A stretch of 64,000 nt of DNA from Candidatus Pantoea varia (GCF_900115075.1 NZ_FOVG01000002.1:186001-250000); one strand, 5' to 3'; counted from the first letter of the stretch, positions 21,803-34,607 are shown. Numbers and translations: made by a program. Notes: generated from the letters alone by a model not told the origin.

Positions 21803-23752
21803 ATGACTGATATCCAAACCACTTTTGCTGACCTTGGCCTGAACGCCGACATCCTTGAATCACTGAATGGCATGGGCTACGTAAAGCCATCCCCAATCCA
21901 GGCTGAGTGTATTCCTCACCTGCTGGCGGGCCGTGACGTGTTAGGCATGGCGCAGACCGGGAGTGGTAAAACTGCGGCTTTCTCTCTGCCGCTGTTACAC
22001 AACATTGATCCTACTGTTAAAGCGCCACAAATTCTGGTGCTGGCACCGACCCGCGAACTGGCGGTACAGGTTGCTGAAGCAGTTACCGAATTCTCTAAAC
22101 ACATGCGTGGCCTGAACGTGGTTGCCCTTTACGGCGGCCAGCGTTATGACGTGCAGCTGCGTGCACTGCGTCAGGGACCACAGGTTGTTGTAGGTACGCC
22201 TGGTCGTCTGCTTGACCACCTGAAACGCGGCACGTTAGACCTTTCTAACCTGCGCGGCCTGGTGCTGGATGAAGCAGACGAAATGCTGCGTATGGGCTTC
22301 ATCGAAGACGTTGAAACCATCATGGCGCAAATTCCAGCCGATCATCAGACCGCGCTGTTCTCTGCAACCATGCCGGAAGCGATTCGTCGCATCACCAAAC
22401 GCTTCATGAAAGATCCACAGGAAGTGCGTATTCAGTCAAGCCTGACCACGCGTCCTGATATCAGCCAGAGCTACTGGACCGCTTACGGTCGTAAAACAGA
22501 CGCACTGGTTCGCTTCCTTGAAGCGGAAGACTTTGATGCTGCCATCATCTTCGTGCGTACTAAAAGCGCAACCATGGAAGTGGCAGAAGCACTGGAACGT
22601 AGTGGCTATAACAGCGCTGCGCTGAACGGTGATATGAACCAGGCACTGCGTGAGCAGACGCTGGAGCGCCTGAAAGATGGTCGTCTCGACATCCTGATTG
22701 CAACCGACGTTGCGGCCCGTGGCCTGGACGTTGAGCGTATCAGTCTGGTTGTGAACTATGATATCCCGATGGATTCAGAATCTTACGTTCACCGTATCGG
22801 CCGTACCGGTCGTGCCGGTCGTGCTGGCCGTGCGCTGCTGTTCGTTGAGAACCGCGAGCGTCGTCTGCTGCGCAACATCGAACGTACGATGAAGCTGACT
22901 ATTCCTGAAGTAGAACTGCCTAACGCAGAACTGCTGGGTGAGCGTCGTCTGGCTAAGTTTGCAGCTAAAGTTCAGCAGCAGCTGGAAAGCAGCGATCTGG
23001 ATCAGTACCGTGCTCTGCTGGCTAAAATGCAGCCAGAAGACGAACTGGATCTGGAATCACTGGCAGCCGCACTGCTGAAGATGGCACAGGGCGAACGTCC
23101 TCTGATTCTGCCACCAGAAGCACCACGTCCTGCACGTCGCGAATACCGCGATCGTGACGAGCGTGATGGCCGTCGTGACAGCCGTGAAGCGCGTGGCGAT
23201 TCTCGTGCTCCGCGTGAAAACCGCGAAAACCGTGAAAGCCGTGATGGCGATCGTCCACGTCGCGAACGTCGTGACGTTGGCGAAATGCAGCTGTACCGCA
23301 TCGAAGTAGGCCGCGATGATGGTGTTGAAGTTCGTCACATCGTTGGTGCTATCGCTAACGAAGGCGACATCAGCAGCCGTTACATCGGTAACATCAAGCT
23401 GTTCGGTACGCATTCAACCATCGAGCTGCCGAAAGGCATGCCAGGCGATGTGCTGCAGCACTTCACCCGTACGCGTATTCTGAACAAACCGATGAATATG
23501 CAGCTGCTGGGTGATGCACAGCCAAACGAAGGCCGTGGTGATCGTCGTCCAGCGGGTGCAGGCGGTGAGCGTCGCAGTGGTCCAGGTGCTGGTGCTCCAG
23601 GTGCAGCCAACCGTGAAGGTGGTCGTCGCTTCTCTTCTGAACGCCGTGAAGGTGGTCGTGAAGGCGGCGGACGTACTTTCAACCGTGAAGGTAGCCGTGG
23701 TCCACGTCGTGAAGAAGGCGCAGCCGCCGCTCCACGTCGTCGTGATGCATAA
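21803..23752 (+). CDS. deaD: DEAD-box ATP-dependent RNA helicase DeaD/CsdA
   Basis: Cold-shock RNA helicase that helps 50S assembly and mRNA decay. The start is ATG 21803 ([14 protein letters not shown]), giving 649 aa; a GTG three codons earlier is too close to the ribosome binding site. Motifs: Q motif with [17 protein letters not shown] (I), PTRELA (Ia), LDEADEML (II), SATMP (III), [11 protein letters not shown] (VI). The DeaD-type RNA-binding domain lies at about 490-565. Two Arg-rich low-complexity tracts (about 440-490 and 570-649) surround it. Confidence 0.96.
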   Translation: MTDIQTTFADLGLNADILESLNGMGYVKPSPIQAECIPHLLAGRDVLGMAQTGSGKTAAFSLPLLHNIDPTVKAPQILVLAPTRELAVQVAEAVTEFSKHMRGLNVVALYGGQRYDVQLRALRQGPQVVVGTPGRLLDHLKRGTLDLSNLRGLVLDEADEMLRMGFIEDVETIMAQIPADHQTALFSATMPEAIRRITKRFMKDPQEVRIQSSLTTRPDISQSYWTAYGRKTDALVRFLEAEDFDAAIIFVRTKSATMEVAEALERSGYNSAALNGDMNQALREQTLERLKDGRLDILIATDVAARGLDVERISLVVNYDIPMDSESYVHRIGRTGRAGRAGRALLFVENRERRLLRNIERTMKLTIPEVELPNAELLGERRLAKFAAKVQQQLESSDLDQYRALLAKMQPEDELDLESLAAALLKMAQGERPLILPPEAPRPARREYRDRDERDGRRDSREARGDSRAPRENRENRESRDGDRPRRERRDVGEMQLYRIEVGRDDGVEVRHIVGAIANEGDISSRYIGNIKLFGTHSTIELPKGMPGDVLQHFTRTRILNKPMNMQLLGDAQPNEGRGDRRPAGAGGERRSGPGAGAPGAANREGGRRFSSERREGGREGGGRTFNREGSRGPRREEGAAAAPRRRDA

Positions 23753-23768
23753 CGACTTAGCGTCGTAA

Positions 23769-23799
23769 CAAAAAGGGAAGCCACTGGCTTCCCTTTTTT
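23769..23799 (+). terminator. Terminator of deaD
   Basis: Stem AAAGGGAAGCC/GGCTTCCCTTT with a 3-nt loop and T6. A's on the opposite side let it also serve the convergent SDR gene. Confidence 0.88.
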
Positions 23800-23806
23800 A
23801 TGCCTG

Positions 23807-24553
23807 TCAGGCACCACCGCTGATCATGACGCGCTCGCCGCTGACATAGGCGGACTCCTCAGAGGCCAGAAACAGCGCGACCTGCGCCACATCCTCTGGC
23901 AGACCAAAACGCCCCAGTGGCGTAGCCGCCAATAGCTGCGCTTTGAGCTGCGGACTCATCCTCTTCGCAGCCAGTAATCCCTCGGTCAGGATCATGCCGG
24001 GTGCCAGCGCGTTGACCCGGATATTCCTGGCGCCCAGTTCGCGCGCCAGTCCCTGAGTCAGAGTATCCACCGCACCTTTGGTGGCTGCCCAGAGCACAGA
24101 ACCCGGCGTGCTGTTTTTACTGTTCAGGGCGCTAAGGTTAATAATGCTGCCGCCGTGCGCCGGGAAGTGACGAATCGCCTGCTGACACACCATCAGCGTA
24201 CCGAGCAGGTTAACGTTAATCTGCTGCTGCATCTCCTCCTGCGTCAGCGCCTCAAACTCGCCGTGATGAAAGCTGCCTGCATTGTTCACCACAATGTCAG
24301 GTGCGCCGAAACAGTCTGCGGTAGTGGCGAACAGCCGTTCCACATCCCGCAGGTGAGAGATATCTGCCTGTACTGCCACGGCTTCACTGCCCAGGGTGAC
24401 GATATCGCTGACTACATCAGCTGCCCCGACTTCATCCTGACGATAATTGACCACGACGCGCGCGCCCGCTGCGGCAAACGCGATGGCAATAGCCGCGCCA
24501 ATGCCTTTGGACGCACCAGTCACCAGTGCGATTTTATTCTGCAGTGCTTTCAT
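23807..24553 (-). CDS. SDR-family oxidoreductase with Trp at the catalytic Tyr site
   Basis: Classical short-chain dehydrogenase fold, 248 aa. The NADP(H)-binding motif TGASKGIG is at residues 14-21, NNAG is present in VVNNAGSFHHGEF, and the C-terminal sequence ends SGERVMISGGA. The usual YxxxK motif reads W155-A-A-T-K159, and the preceding Ser is S141, one residue further away than usual. The substrate is unknown. It is divergently arranged with an AraC regulator, and a direct repeat in between suggests that the regulator controls it. E. coli has the tryptophan permease mtr at this place. Confidence 0.85.
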   Translation of the reverse strand: MKALQNKIALVTGASKGIGAAIAIAFAAAGARVVVNYRQDEVGAADVVSDIVTLGSEAVAVQADISHLRDVERLFATTADCFGAPDIVVNNAGSFHHGEFEALTQEEMQQQINVNLLGTLMVCQQAIRHFPAHGGSIINLSALNSKNSTPGSVLWAATKGAVDTLTQGLARELGARNIRVNALAPGMILTEGLLAAKRMSPQLKAQLLAATPLGRFGLPEDVAQVALFLASEESAYVSGERVMISGGA

Positions 24554-24621
24554 TATGTCATTCTCCGCCGTAATGATTGCGTCGAAAGACTATGCGCGCT
24601 GGCGCCGAAAAGCGGGTAGCG

Positions 24622-24653
24622 CAATCCTGCAAGCTTTTTGCACAATCCTGCAA
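24622..24653 (+). promoter_or_regulatory. Tandem CAATCCTGCAA direct repeats, probable AraC-regulator site
   Basis: CAATCCTGCAA occurs at 24622-24632 and again at 24643-24653, a period of exactly 21 bp or two helical turns. AraC-family proteins commonly bind such direct repeats on one DNA face. The sites lie 69-100 bp upstream of the SDR gene and 76-107 bp upstream of the araC-type gene. Confidence 0.6.
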
Positions 24654-24728
24654 AAGTGCCGTAACGGGACAGGCATTCCGCCTGGCGTCAGGTAATATCA
24701 GCACTGAGAGCGGGAGGAGGGGAACAGA

Positions 24729-25649
24729 GTGACAGAGAGTGACAAGTGGCAGGCGCTGGCAGAGTTAATTGCCCGTCATGCTCCGGAGGATGGCCGGCAC
24801 GCCAGTGCCATAGATTGTCTGTTTTTTGGCCGGGTTTCAGCCCCGACTGAGCCGATGCATTTTGCTCAATGGGCCAGCTTTGCGCTGGTTGCGCAGGGCG
24901 GTAAGGCGCTGCATATCGGTGATGAGGTGCTGCACTATGGGCCGGGTGACTTGCTGCTGGTGACGCTGGATATGCCGGTACGCGCCTGCGTTACCGCCGC
25001 CACGCCGGAAAAGCCGAATCTGGGAGTGGGTATTGCCATCAATGAATCCCGACTGCGACGCTACCTTGAACAGTTCCCTCCGGCGCTGCCGCTGGGGATA
25101 GCCACTAATGAACGTGGCGTCACCGTGCATAAGGTCTCACCCTTGCTGATGGATGCGGTCGTTCGGCTGGTGCGCCTGCTTGACCATCCGGAAGATATTG
25201 AGGCTCTGGCTCCACTCATCGAGCAGGAGATTTTCTACCGTCTGCTGACCGGGCCGGAAGGCTCGCGCATCCTGAACATGGCACTGTCTGAGCGGCCAGG
25301 CAACCGGGTGGCGCAGGCTGCCCGCTGGCTGCGGGAGAATTTTCATCAGCCGCTGAAGATCGATCAGCTCGCCAGCAGTGTTGGCATGAGTATCTCTTCG
25401 CTGCATCATCACTTCAAAGCCGTGACGGCCATGACGCCGATGCAATATCAGAAACAACTGCGGCTGAATGAAGCACGACGTCTGATGATGGTGGAAAAGC
25501 TGGATGCCGGTACGGCAGGCTATCGGGTGGGATATCAGAGCGCATCACAGTTCAGCCGGGAGTATCGCCGCCTGTATGGGCAATCTCCGGCCAGGGATAG
25601 CCGTCAGCTGGCGGTGAGCCCGGATATCATCCGCCCACCGCAAAACTGA
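24729..25649 (+). CDS. AraC-family transcriptional regulator
   Basis: 306 aa. The start is GTG 24729 with a purine-rich AGGAGGGG stretch 6-12 nt upstream. The N-terminal ~150 residues resemble the AraC_N/YqhC-type sensory domain (LVAQGGKALHIGDEVLHYGPGDLLLVTLDMP). The C-terminal ~100 residues hold two helix-turn-helix units, IDQLASSVGMSISSLHHHFKAVT and AGYRVGYQSASQFSREYRRLYG. It probably activates the divergent SDR gene through the 21-bp-spaced repeats. The effector is unknown. Confidence 0.88.
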   Translation: MTESDKWQALAELIARHAPEDGRHASAIDCLFFGRVSAPTEPMHFAQWASFALVAQGGKALHIGDEVLHYGPGDLLLVTLDMPVRACVTAATPEKPNLGVGIAINESRLRRYLEQFPPALPLGIATNERGVTVHKVSPLLMDAVVRLVRLLDHPEDIEALAPLIEQEIFYRLLTGPEGSRILNMALSERPGNRVAQAARWLRENFHQPLKIDQLASSVGMSISSLHHHFKAVTAMTPMQYQKQLRLNEARRLMMVEKLDAGTAGYRVGYQSASQFSREYRRLYGQSPARDSRQLAVSPDIIRPPQN

Positions 25650-26660
25650 TTACAGGCTATTTGCTGCTTCCATCGCAATAGCAAACGAGCGAAGACGCGC
25701 CTCGCGGTCAAAAATCTGGCCATTGACCATAATCTCATCCGCCTGGGTTTCACGCATCAGTGAGGCCAGTCCATGACGTACCTTGTCGGTATCGCCGACC
25801 AGCGACATGCTGAGTGCCTGCTGAACACCATACTGCTCTGACGGCGACCAGAGGTTATCCATGTTTTCAACCGGAGCCGGTAGCGGGCCTGGTTTGCCAC
25901 GGCGCAGGTTAATAAACTGCTGCTGTTGCGAGGTAAACAGGAAGCGCGCATCACGCTCATTGTCAGCAGCAACCACGTTAATACAGACCATGGCATATGG
26001 CTTGTCAAGACGCGCCGATGGCTGGAAGTTCTCGCGGTAAACGTGCAGTGCCTGGAACAGCTGGTCAGGCGCAAAATGGGATGCAAACGCAAACGGCAGG
26101 CCCATTTTTGCTGACAGCTGTGCGCTGTAAAGACTGGAGCCGAGCAGCCAGACCGGAATTTTCAGGCCCAGACCGGGCACCGGCTGCACGGGCAGCTGCG
26201 CATCCGCGTCCGCGTCAAACCAGTTAATCAGTTCAGCCACATCCTCAGGGAAGGTGTCGATGTGCATGTTGGCCTGATGACGACGCAGCGCCATCATGGT
26301 GCGCTGGTCTGAACCTGGCGCACGGCCTAAGCCGAGGTCGATACGCCCAGGATAGAGCGAGGCCAGCGTGCCAAACTGCTCGCCGATGACCAGCGGCGCA
26401 TGGTTAGGCAACATAATGCCGCCGGAGCCCAGCTTCAGGGTGTCGGTATTTGCCGCCAGATAGCCAATCAGCACCGACGTCGCGGCGCTGGCAATCCCTG
26501 TCATGTTGTGATGTTCAGCCAGCCAGTAGCGTTCGAAGCCCAGTTTTTCAGCCTGACGCGCCAGCGCCAGTGAATTGTGGAACGCATCCCGTGCGGTCGC
26601 GCCCTGTGGAATCGGCGCAAGATCCAGTACGGACAGGCGAAGAGGTTTTTTATCAGACAT
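25650..26660 (-). CDS. yhbW: LLM-class flavin-dependent oxidoreductase YhbW
   Basis: Luciferase-like monooxygenase family with a TIM barrel that uses reduced flavin. It is 336 aa, close to E. coli YhbW (335). Typical stretches are [25 protein letters not shown] and [39 protein letters not shown]. Its stop abuts the convergent AraC gene without a gap. The physiological substrate is unknown. Position next to ubiVU agrees with E. coli. Confidence 0.92.
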   Translation of the reverse strand: MSDKKPLRLSVLDLAPIPQGATARDAFHNSLALARQAEKLGFERYWLAEHHNMTGIASAATSVLIGYLAANTDTLKLGSGGIMLPNHAPLVIGEQFGTLASLYPGRIDLGLGRAPGSDQRTMMALRRHQANMHIDTFPEDVAELINWFDADADAQLPVQPVPGLGLKIPVWLLGSSLYSAQLSAKMGLPFAFASHFAPDQLFQALHVYRENFQPSARLDKPYAMVCINVVAADNERDARFLFTSQQQQFINLRRGKPGPLPAPVENMDNLWSPSEQYGVQQALSMSLVGDTDKVRHGLASLMRETQADEIMVNGQIFDREARLRSFAIAMEAANSL

Positions 26661-26780
26661 GACTACTCCCGTTGAATGGCGCAGGCATTAAGTGAAGGCC
26701 TGCGCCATTAAGTATTACGCATCATTCCTTCTATTAAAACTGCTAACCTGTGCAGGAATATAGCCGGTATGTGCTTTTAC

Positions 26781-27659
26781 TCAGGAGACCAGCGTCATAC
26801 CCGCCAGTTTGCGCCAGTAACCGTTACAATCGCTGCCTTTCGCGACCATTAACGGCACCTGGCCGTTTTCATTAGCCCGAAAACGGCCGATCTCTGCCAG
26901 CGTTGTGACATCCTGCGGGGAGAGCCGGACGCAATCGACCTGATCGCGCATACCCGCCAGATCGTTACCCAGGTTATAACAGTAGCCGCTCATGGTCTGA
27001 ATGCCATTGAGGACGAACACCTGCTGTCCCTCCTGAGAGTCAACGCGCCGGCCTGTCGGGTAGTTGATGCAGCAGGTTTCGCAATCATCTTTCGCGCGGT
27101 TTTCCGAGCGGGCGGTGAAACAGCGCGCTGACAGCGCCAGCGGCAGATGACCATAGCCCAGCACCTCAACCTTAAACTGCTGGCGGATACCCCGCGTCTC
27201 GCACTGCTCCAGCAGCTGTAGCAGCCAGTCACGCGACATCTCCACCGGCATACACCAGCGCGTCATGCCCTCTTTGACCAGCAACTGCAGCGTGTCAGCG
27301 TTATAGACATTCAGCGTCGGACCCGCGACGAAGGGCAGATGGCGCTCAGCGGCCATGTTGACCGTGCCGATATCATTGGCTTCAATCAGGAACTCGCCGT
27401 TCTCAACGTAACGCTGCAGCTCTTTCAGCTCAGAGGGTGACTGCAGCAGCGCCAGCGTGCTCAGCACCACCTGTTTGCCGCTGGCCGCAACTTCACGGGC
27501 CAGATCCATCCAGCGTGCATAGGGCGTGGCGCGGCGTTTACTGCACACCACTTCGCCGAGATAGATAATATCCGCGCTACTGCGGGCCGCCTGCTGGTAG
27601 AAATCTTCCAGGGTATCGGTTGGCCAGTACCAGAGCACCGGCCCAAGGGCATATTGCAT
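26781..27659 (-). CDS. ubiV: Anaerobic ubiquinone biosynthesis protein UbiV
   Basis: U32-family protein that forms a heterodimer with UbiU and carries a [4Fe-4S] cluster; together with UbiT they hydroxylate the ubiquinone ring without O2. The second of two adjacent ATGs has better AAGGAG spacing and gives 292 aa, the E. coli length. The cluster ligands are in place: C39 (EVVCSKRR), C180 (SARCFTARS), C193 and C197 (DDCETCCINYP). It lies 9 nt downstream of ubiU on the same strand. Confidence 0.95.
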   Translation of the reverse strand: MQYALGPVLWYWPTDTLEDFYQQAARSSADIIYLGEVVCSKRRATPYARWMDLAREVAASGKQVVLSTLALLQSPSELKELQRYVENGEFLIEANDIGTVNMAAERHLPFVAGPTLNVYNADTLQLLVKEGMTRWCMPVEMSRDWLLQLLEQCETRGIRQQFKVEVLGYGHLPLALSARCFTARSENRAKDDCETCCINYPTGRRVDSQEGQQVFVLNGIQTMSGYCYNLGNDLAGMRDQVDCVRLSPQDVTTLAEIGRFRANENGQVPLMVAKGSDCNGYWRKLAGMTLVS

Positions 27660-27668
27660 CATGACTCC

Positions 27669-28664
27669 TTATTGCCATTCACGGTGATAAGCACCCAGCG
27701 TGGTTTGCGTGCCTTCGGAGAGGTCGCCCAGCGTCTGCATCCACTGTGGCGCGACGTCAAACTGTTCCGGCTGCGCTTTGCAGCGATCGATAGCCTGACG
27801 CCAGACGCGCGCCACATCAGCGACATAGGCAGGGCTGCGCTGACGGCCTTCGATTTTCACTGAGGCGATGCCTGCCCGCAGCAGCTCCGGCAGCAGCTCC
27901 AGGGTGTTGAGGCTGGTGGGCTCTTCCAGCACGTGATAACGCTTGCCGTTAACCTCATACCGTCCTTTGCATAGCGTCGGGTAACCGGCGCTTTCATCGG
28001 GCGCGTAGCGATCAATCAGCACTTCGTTAAGACGTGACTCCATGCCCTGCGGCGTCTGCTGCCAGCGCACAAATTTCGCCGGGGAGCAGGCACCCGCGCT
28101 GTTAGGCGATTCGCCGGTCAGCCAGGAAGAGAGGTAGCAGCGGCCTTCCGCCATAATGCACAGGCTGCCAAAGGCGAAAACCTCCAGCGGCACCGGCGTG
28201 CTGCGCGCCAGCTGTTTAACCTGATGAATCGACAGCACGCGCGGCAGGACGACACGCTGCAGATTGAAGTGGCGATGGTAAAAGCGAATCGCCTCCAGGT
28301 TAGTCGCGGAAGCCTGGACAGAGAGATGGCGTTCAACCTGTGGATAGTGCTTCGCGGCATACTCCAGCGTGGCGATATCGGCTAGGATCAGCGCATCGGC
28401 GCCGTTTTGCGCCGCCACATCAATCGCCCGCTGCCAGCGTCCCATGCCATCCGGATGGGCAAACGTGTTGATCGCCACATGCAGTTTGCGGCGATGCTGA
28501 TGCAGATAGCGCGCCGCTTCAGCCAGCTTTTTATCGGTGAAGTTCAGGCCCGCAAAGTGACGGGCATTGGTGTCATCTTTCAGCCCCACATAGACCGCAT
28601 CCGCGCCGTTCTCTACGGCGGTGCGCACTGCGGGTAAGTTTCCTGCCGGGCAGAGCAGTTCCAT
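27669..28664 (-). CDS. ubiU: Anaerobic ubiquinone biosynthesis protein UbiU
   Basis: Partner of UbiV in the O2-independent ubiquinone pathway. The start MELLCPAGNLPAVRTAV at 28664 gives 331 aa, as in E. coli; the frame is open 14 codons upstream. Cluster cysteines follow the E. coli spacing: C169 and C176 in SLCIMAEGRC, C193 in GACSPAKF and the one in TLCKGRYEV. It is divergent from ubiT across 204 bp. No convincing full FNR site is visible in that gap. Confidence 0.95.
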   Translation of the reverse strand: MELLCPAGNLPAVRTAVENGADAVYVGLKDDTNARHFAGLNFTDKKLAEAARYLHQHRRKLHVAINTFAHPDGMGRWQRAIDVAAQNGADALILADIATLEYAAKHYPQVERHLSVQASATNLEAIRFYHRHFNLQRVVLPRVLSIHQVKQLARSTPVPLEVFAFGSLCIMAEGRCYLSSWLTGESPNSAGACSPAKFVRWQQTPQGMESRLNEVLIDRYAPDESAGYPTLCKGRYEVNGKRYHVLEEPTSLNTLELLPELLRAGIASVKIEGRQRSPAYVADVARVWRQAIDRCKAQPEQFDVAPQWMQTLGDLSEGTQTTLGAYHREWQ

Positions 28665-28868
28665 AGGTGTTCCTCTCAACATGCGATGGGCGTCGAGTCT
28701 AGGCATCTGGTCCGGCGAGAGTGTTGATTTGGGGCAGTGAAATTCCAGTTCCTCCGCCCTGGCGGCGCTTTTTTTCCCTTAACAGCAGCGGTTTTTATTG
28801 ATCTCAGAGGAGGCGCGCCGAAAAGGATATGGCAATATACGTAAAATTTTCTGAAGGGAGTGATGAAA

Positions 28869-29393
28869 GTGTTAGAGCGGATACATGCCCATTGTGTGAA
28901 AAACGGTCCCAAAATCTTAGGGTTACCCGCAGCGCTTACCCCCTTCCCGGTCAAAAAGTTGCTTCTGCAACAACTCTTAAACTGGCAATTTCGCCATGCT
29001 TTGGCTGAAGGTGAGTTAGACTTTCTGGACGGTCGCCTGCTGGGTATCGAGATTGCCGATCTCAATCTGCAATGGATCACCACGCTGCAGGACGGCCGAC
29101 TGGCGGTATTGCAACAGTCCGAAGCGGATGTCTGGTTTCGGGGCAATGCCAATGATCTGTTGCTGGTGGCAGCACGTAAAGCAGATCCCGACATGCTGTT
29201 CTTTCAACGCCGTCTGGTGATTGAAGGTGACACAGAACTGGGACTTGAGGTGAAGAACGTAATGGATGCTATTGAACCCGAGGCTATGCCCACCGCGTTA
29301 CGCACGGCCATTGAGCAGATGGCGGCATTTGTTGATGCTGGCATGAAACAGGACGCGAAAGCCACACAGGCACGCGCGGGTGCCGCATGTTGA
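28869..29393 (+). CDS. ubiT: Anaerobic ubiquinone biosynthesis accessory factor UbiT
   Basis: SCP2-fold lipid carrier of the anaerobic ubiquinone pathway. I chose GTG 28869 (MLERIHAHCVKNGPK). It lies 8 nt after AAGGGAG and gives 174 aa, matching E. coli YhbT end to end, whereas ATG 28863 is only 2 nt from the ribosome binding site. Conserved stretches include LLLVAARKADPDMLFFQRRLVIEGDTELGLEVKN. It overlaps yhbS by 7 nt. The divergent gap 28665-28868 shows no other gene. Confidence 0.9.
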   Translation: MLERIHAHCVKNGPKILGLPAALTPFPVKKLLLQQLLNWQFRHALAEGELDFLDGRLLGIEIADLNLQWITTLQDGRLAVLQQSEADVWFRGNANDLLLVAARKADPDMLFFQRRLVIEGDTELGLEVKNVMDAIEPEAMPTALRTAIEQMAAFVDAGMKQDAKATQARAGAAC

Positions 29394-29876
29394 TCCGTAG
29401 CGAAATTGGTGTAGATGCTGCGGGCATCGACGCGCTGCTCAGACGCTGCTTCAGTACTTCCGCCGAGGCGGAACTGACTCAGGCGCTGCGTGAAGATGGC
29501 CTGCTGACGTTAGGCGTTGTCGCCACTGATGAGGAAGGACAGGTACTGGGTTATGCCGCATTCAGCCCGGTCAGCGTTCAGGGTGAAGATCGCGGCTGGG
29601 TGGCTCTGGCACCGCTGGCCGTCGATGAGACGCTGCGCGGTCAGGGTCTGGCCAGCAAGCTGATTTATGAGGGGCTGGATACGCTTAATGAATTTGGCTA
29701 CAGCGCGGTCGTGGTGCTGGGCGATCCTGCGCTGTTCAACCGTTTTGGTTTTGAACCGGCGGCACGCTACGGCCTGCGCAGTCGCTGGCCGGGAACAGAG
29801 GCAACGTTCCAGGTCTACCGTCTGGCGGATAATGCTTATGATGGCGCGGAAGGGCAGATCGACTACGCCGAACCTT

Positions 29877-29893
<17 letters not shown>
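29387..29893 (+). CDS. yhbS: GNAT-family N-acetyltransferase YhbS
   Basis: Predicted acetyl-CoA-dependent N-acetyltransferase, 168 aa. The acetyl-CoA-binding motif is [24 protein letters not shown] (V/I-x-x-x-x-RGQGLA). The following stretch [17 protein letters not shown] is typical of the YhbS group. It overlaps ubiT by 7 nt and is probably cotranscribed. Its 3' end overlaps the convergent yhbQ by 17 bp. The substrate is not known. Confidence 0.92.
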
Positions 29894-30674
<781 letters not shown>

Positions 30675-30676
30675 AA

Positions 30677-30703
30677 ACGCCCCTTTCAGCTGAAAAGGGC
30701 GTA
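30677..30703. terminator. Hairpin between convergent yhbP and yhbO
   Basis: A near-palindrome ACGCCCC-TTTCAGCTGAAA-AGGGCGT lies directly after the yhbP stop. It could terminate either gene, although the T-tract is weak on both sides. Confidence 0.55.
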
Positions 30704-30709
30704 TCGGGT

Positions 30710-31231
30710 TTACAGCGCTTCGAGGATCCGCAGGGATTCACGATTAAAGGCCGGTAAATCGGCCGGGGTGCGGCTGGTGACCAGCTTATCGCCGTCTACC
30801 ACCACTTCCTTGTCATGGAAGTCAGCACCGGCATTGATCAGGTCAATGGCAACGGCCTTCACAGTGGTCATCTTGCGACCGCGCACGCCATTAGCGCTAA
30901 TCAGCAGCTGTGGCCCGTGGCAGATGGCAAAGATGGGCTTGCCGCTGGCGACAAATTCTTTGGTAAAGGCAACGAAACGATCATCACCGCGCAGGGAGTC
31001 AGGTGAATGACCGCCTGGCAGCAGCAGGGCGTCAAATTCCGCCGGGCTGACATCATCAATGCTGCGATCGATGGTCACTTCTGCTTCGCCTTTCTTGCCT
31101 TTAACGACATTACCGGCTTGATTCTCGATGGTAACCACCTCAAAACCAGCGCGTTTGTAAACTTCCGCAGGTGAGGTAAATTCTGAGTCTTCAAATTCAT
31201 CGGTGATTAAAACCGCAACTTTCTTGCTCAT
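30710..31231 (-). CDS. yhbO: DJ-1/PfpI family protein deglycase YhbO
   Basis: Stress protein of the DJ-1/PfpI superfamily, reported to repair glyoxal-modified proteins and nucleotides. The start is ATG 31231 with a full AAGGAGG ribosome binding site, giving 173 aa (E. coli 172). The nucleophile elbow is AICHGPQLL with the catalytic Cys about residue 104, and the Glu and His partners are in FEDSEF and CHG. It is divergent from yraR. Confidence 0.94.
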   Translation of the reverse strand: MSKKVAVLITDEFEDSEFTSPAEVYKRAGFEVVTIENQAGNVVKGKKGEAEVTIDRSIDDVSPAEFDALLLPGGHSPDSLRGDDRFVAFTKEFVASGKPIFAICHGPQLLISANGVRGRKMTTVKAVAIDLINAGADFHDKEVVVDGDKLVTSRTPADLPAFNRESLRILEAL

Positions 31232-31377
31232 TTTTTTCCTCCTTAAAACGAGTGGAGCGCGAGACGCGCTATCCGGATAACGTTGTAAGCCTGGTCGCTG
31301 AGAGTGAGAACGCAAGCCAGCCCGCTAAGATCAGCTATCTTTTAAGCTATAAGCAGTGAAATAAGGACGAATCTGAG

Positions 31378-32013
31378 ATGAATCGTGTATTACTGACCGG
31401 TGCCACCGGCTTAGTCGGGTCGCATCTGCTGCGCTTACTGATTGAGGATGAGCGCGTCGATGAGATCATCGCGCCCACCCGCCGGCCACTGCCTGCGATG
31501 CGCAAAGTGGTGAATCCGGTAGAAGCCGATCTCACCGATGTGCTGGGGCCGCTGGAAAGTGCGCTGGATACGGTGTTCTGTTGCCTCGGCACCACGCGTA
31601 AGCAGGCGGGCAGCAAACAGGCTTTCATCCACGTCGATTACACCCTGGTGGTGGACAGCGGATTATGCGGATTACGTCTGGGGGCGAAGCAGATGCTGGT
31701 GGTCAGCGCGCACGGCGCTAATCGCCACTCACCGTTTTTGTACAACCGCGTCAAAGGCGAAATGGAGAATGCGCTGCGCCATCAGGGCTGGCCGCGCCTG
31801 ACGCTGGTGCGGCCCTCACTGTTGCTGGGCGATCGTGCGCAGAAGCGCGGTGGTGAAAGCCTGGCGGGACCGCTGTTCTCGCTGCTGCCGGGCAACTGGC
31901 GGGCGGTGCATGCACGCGACGTAGCACGTTGTCTGCATCAGCAGGCTTTCACTCAGGGAGGTGAGAGCGTCAATATCATTGAGTCAGGCGACATCCCGCG
32001 TCACTCAGCGTAA
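31378..32013 (+). CDS. yraR: NAD(P)-binding oxidoreductase YraR
   Basis: Atypical SDR/NmrA-like Rossmann protein, 211 aa, the same length as E. coli YraR. The nucleotide-binding loop is LLTGATGLVGSHLL, followed by VFCCLGTTRKQAGSKQAFIHVDY and LVVSAHGANRHSPFLYNRVKGEME, where the Tyr-x-x-x-Lys pair appears as YNRVK. The function is unknown. Its stop overlaps the convergent nrdG by 9 nt. Confidence 0.92.
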   Translation: MNRVLLTGATGLVGSHLLRLLIEDERVDEIIAPTRRPLPAMRKVVNPVEADLTDVLGPLESALDTVFCCLGTTRKQAGSKQAFIHVDYTLVVDSGLCGLRLGAKQMLVVSAHGANRHSPFLYNRVKGEMENALRHQGWPRLTLVRPSLLLGDRAQKRGGESLAGPLFSLLPGNWRAVHARDVARCLHQQAFTQGGESVNIIESGDIPRHSA

Positions 32014-32468
32014 CTGCCAGATAGTCTGATTACGGCTGCCGCGCCATTGCAGCGTGGCATCCTTCTCCTCTTCGACAAAGCGACCATCGATCAGCACGTC
32101 GAGATAGATCAGCACCGCGCGCTGCGCCGCATTCAGCTCCTGCATCCGGTAACCGGTCCACAGCCAGATATCTTTATCGGGACAGGCCTGCCGCACCCGT
32201 TTCACCAGACGGCGGATGTGCGGCACGTTATGCGGGTGCAGCGGATCGCCACCGCTCAGCGACAATCCCTGGCGCGGAATGCGCGTATCCTGCAAATCTG
32301 CCAGCAGTTGCTCCTCCATCTCAAGCGTAAAGGGCACGCCGGAGTCGAGTCGCCAGGTGCTCTGGTTATAGCAGCCGCGGCACTGATGTTCGCAACCGGC
32401 GACAAACAGCGTGCAGCGGGTGCCGGGGCCATTAACGATATCCACATCATAGTAGCGATGGATATGCA

Positions 32469-32469
<1 letters not shown>
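32005..32469 (-). CDS. nrdG: Anaerobic ribonucleotide reductase-activating protein
   Basis: Radical-SAM activase that installs the glycyl radical on NrdD. The second of two tandem ATGs gives 154 aa, equal to E. coli. The iron-sulfur motif CxxxCxxC is CEHQCRGC near residues 26-33, followed by SLSGGDPLHPHNV (GGE-like SAM motif). Its start shares a base with the nrdD stop (TGATG), so the two are translationally coupled. Confidence 0.95.

Positions 32470-34607
<2,138 letters not shown>

Noticed and set aside
23140-23280. Arg/Glu/Asp/Asn-rich repetitive tract
   Set aside because: It is the expected low-complexity tail region of DeaD and not a separate repeat element.
28665-28868. A possible FNR site between ubiU and ubiT
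   Set aside because: Only TTGAT half-sites are present (near 28714 and 28798); neither has the matching ATCAA arm at the right distance.
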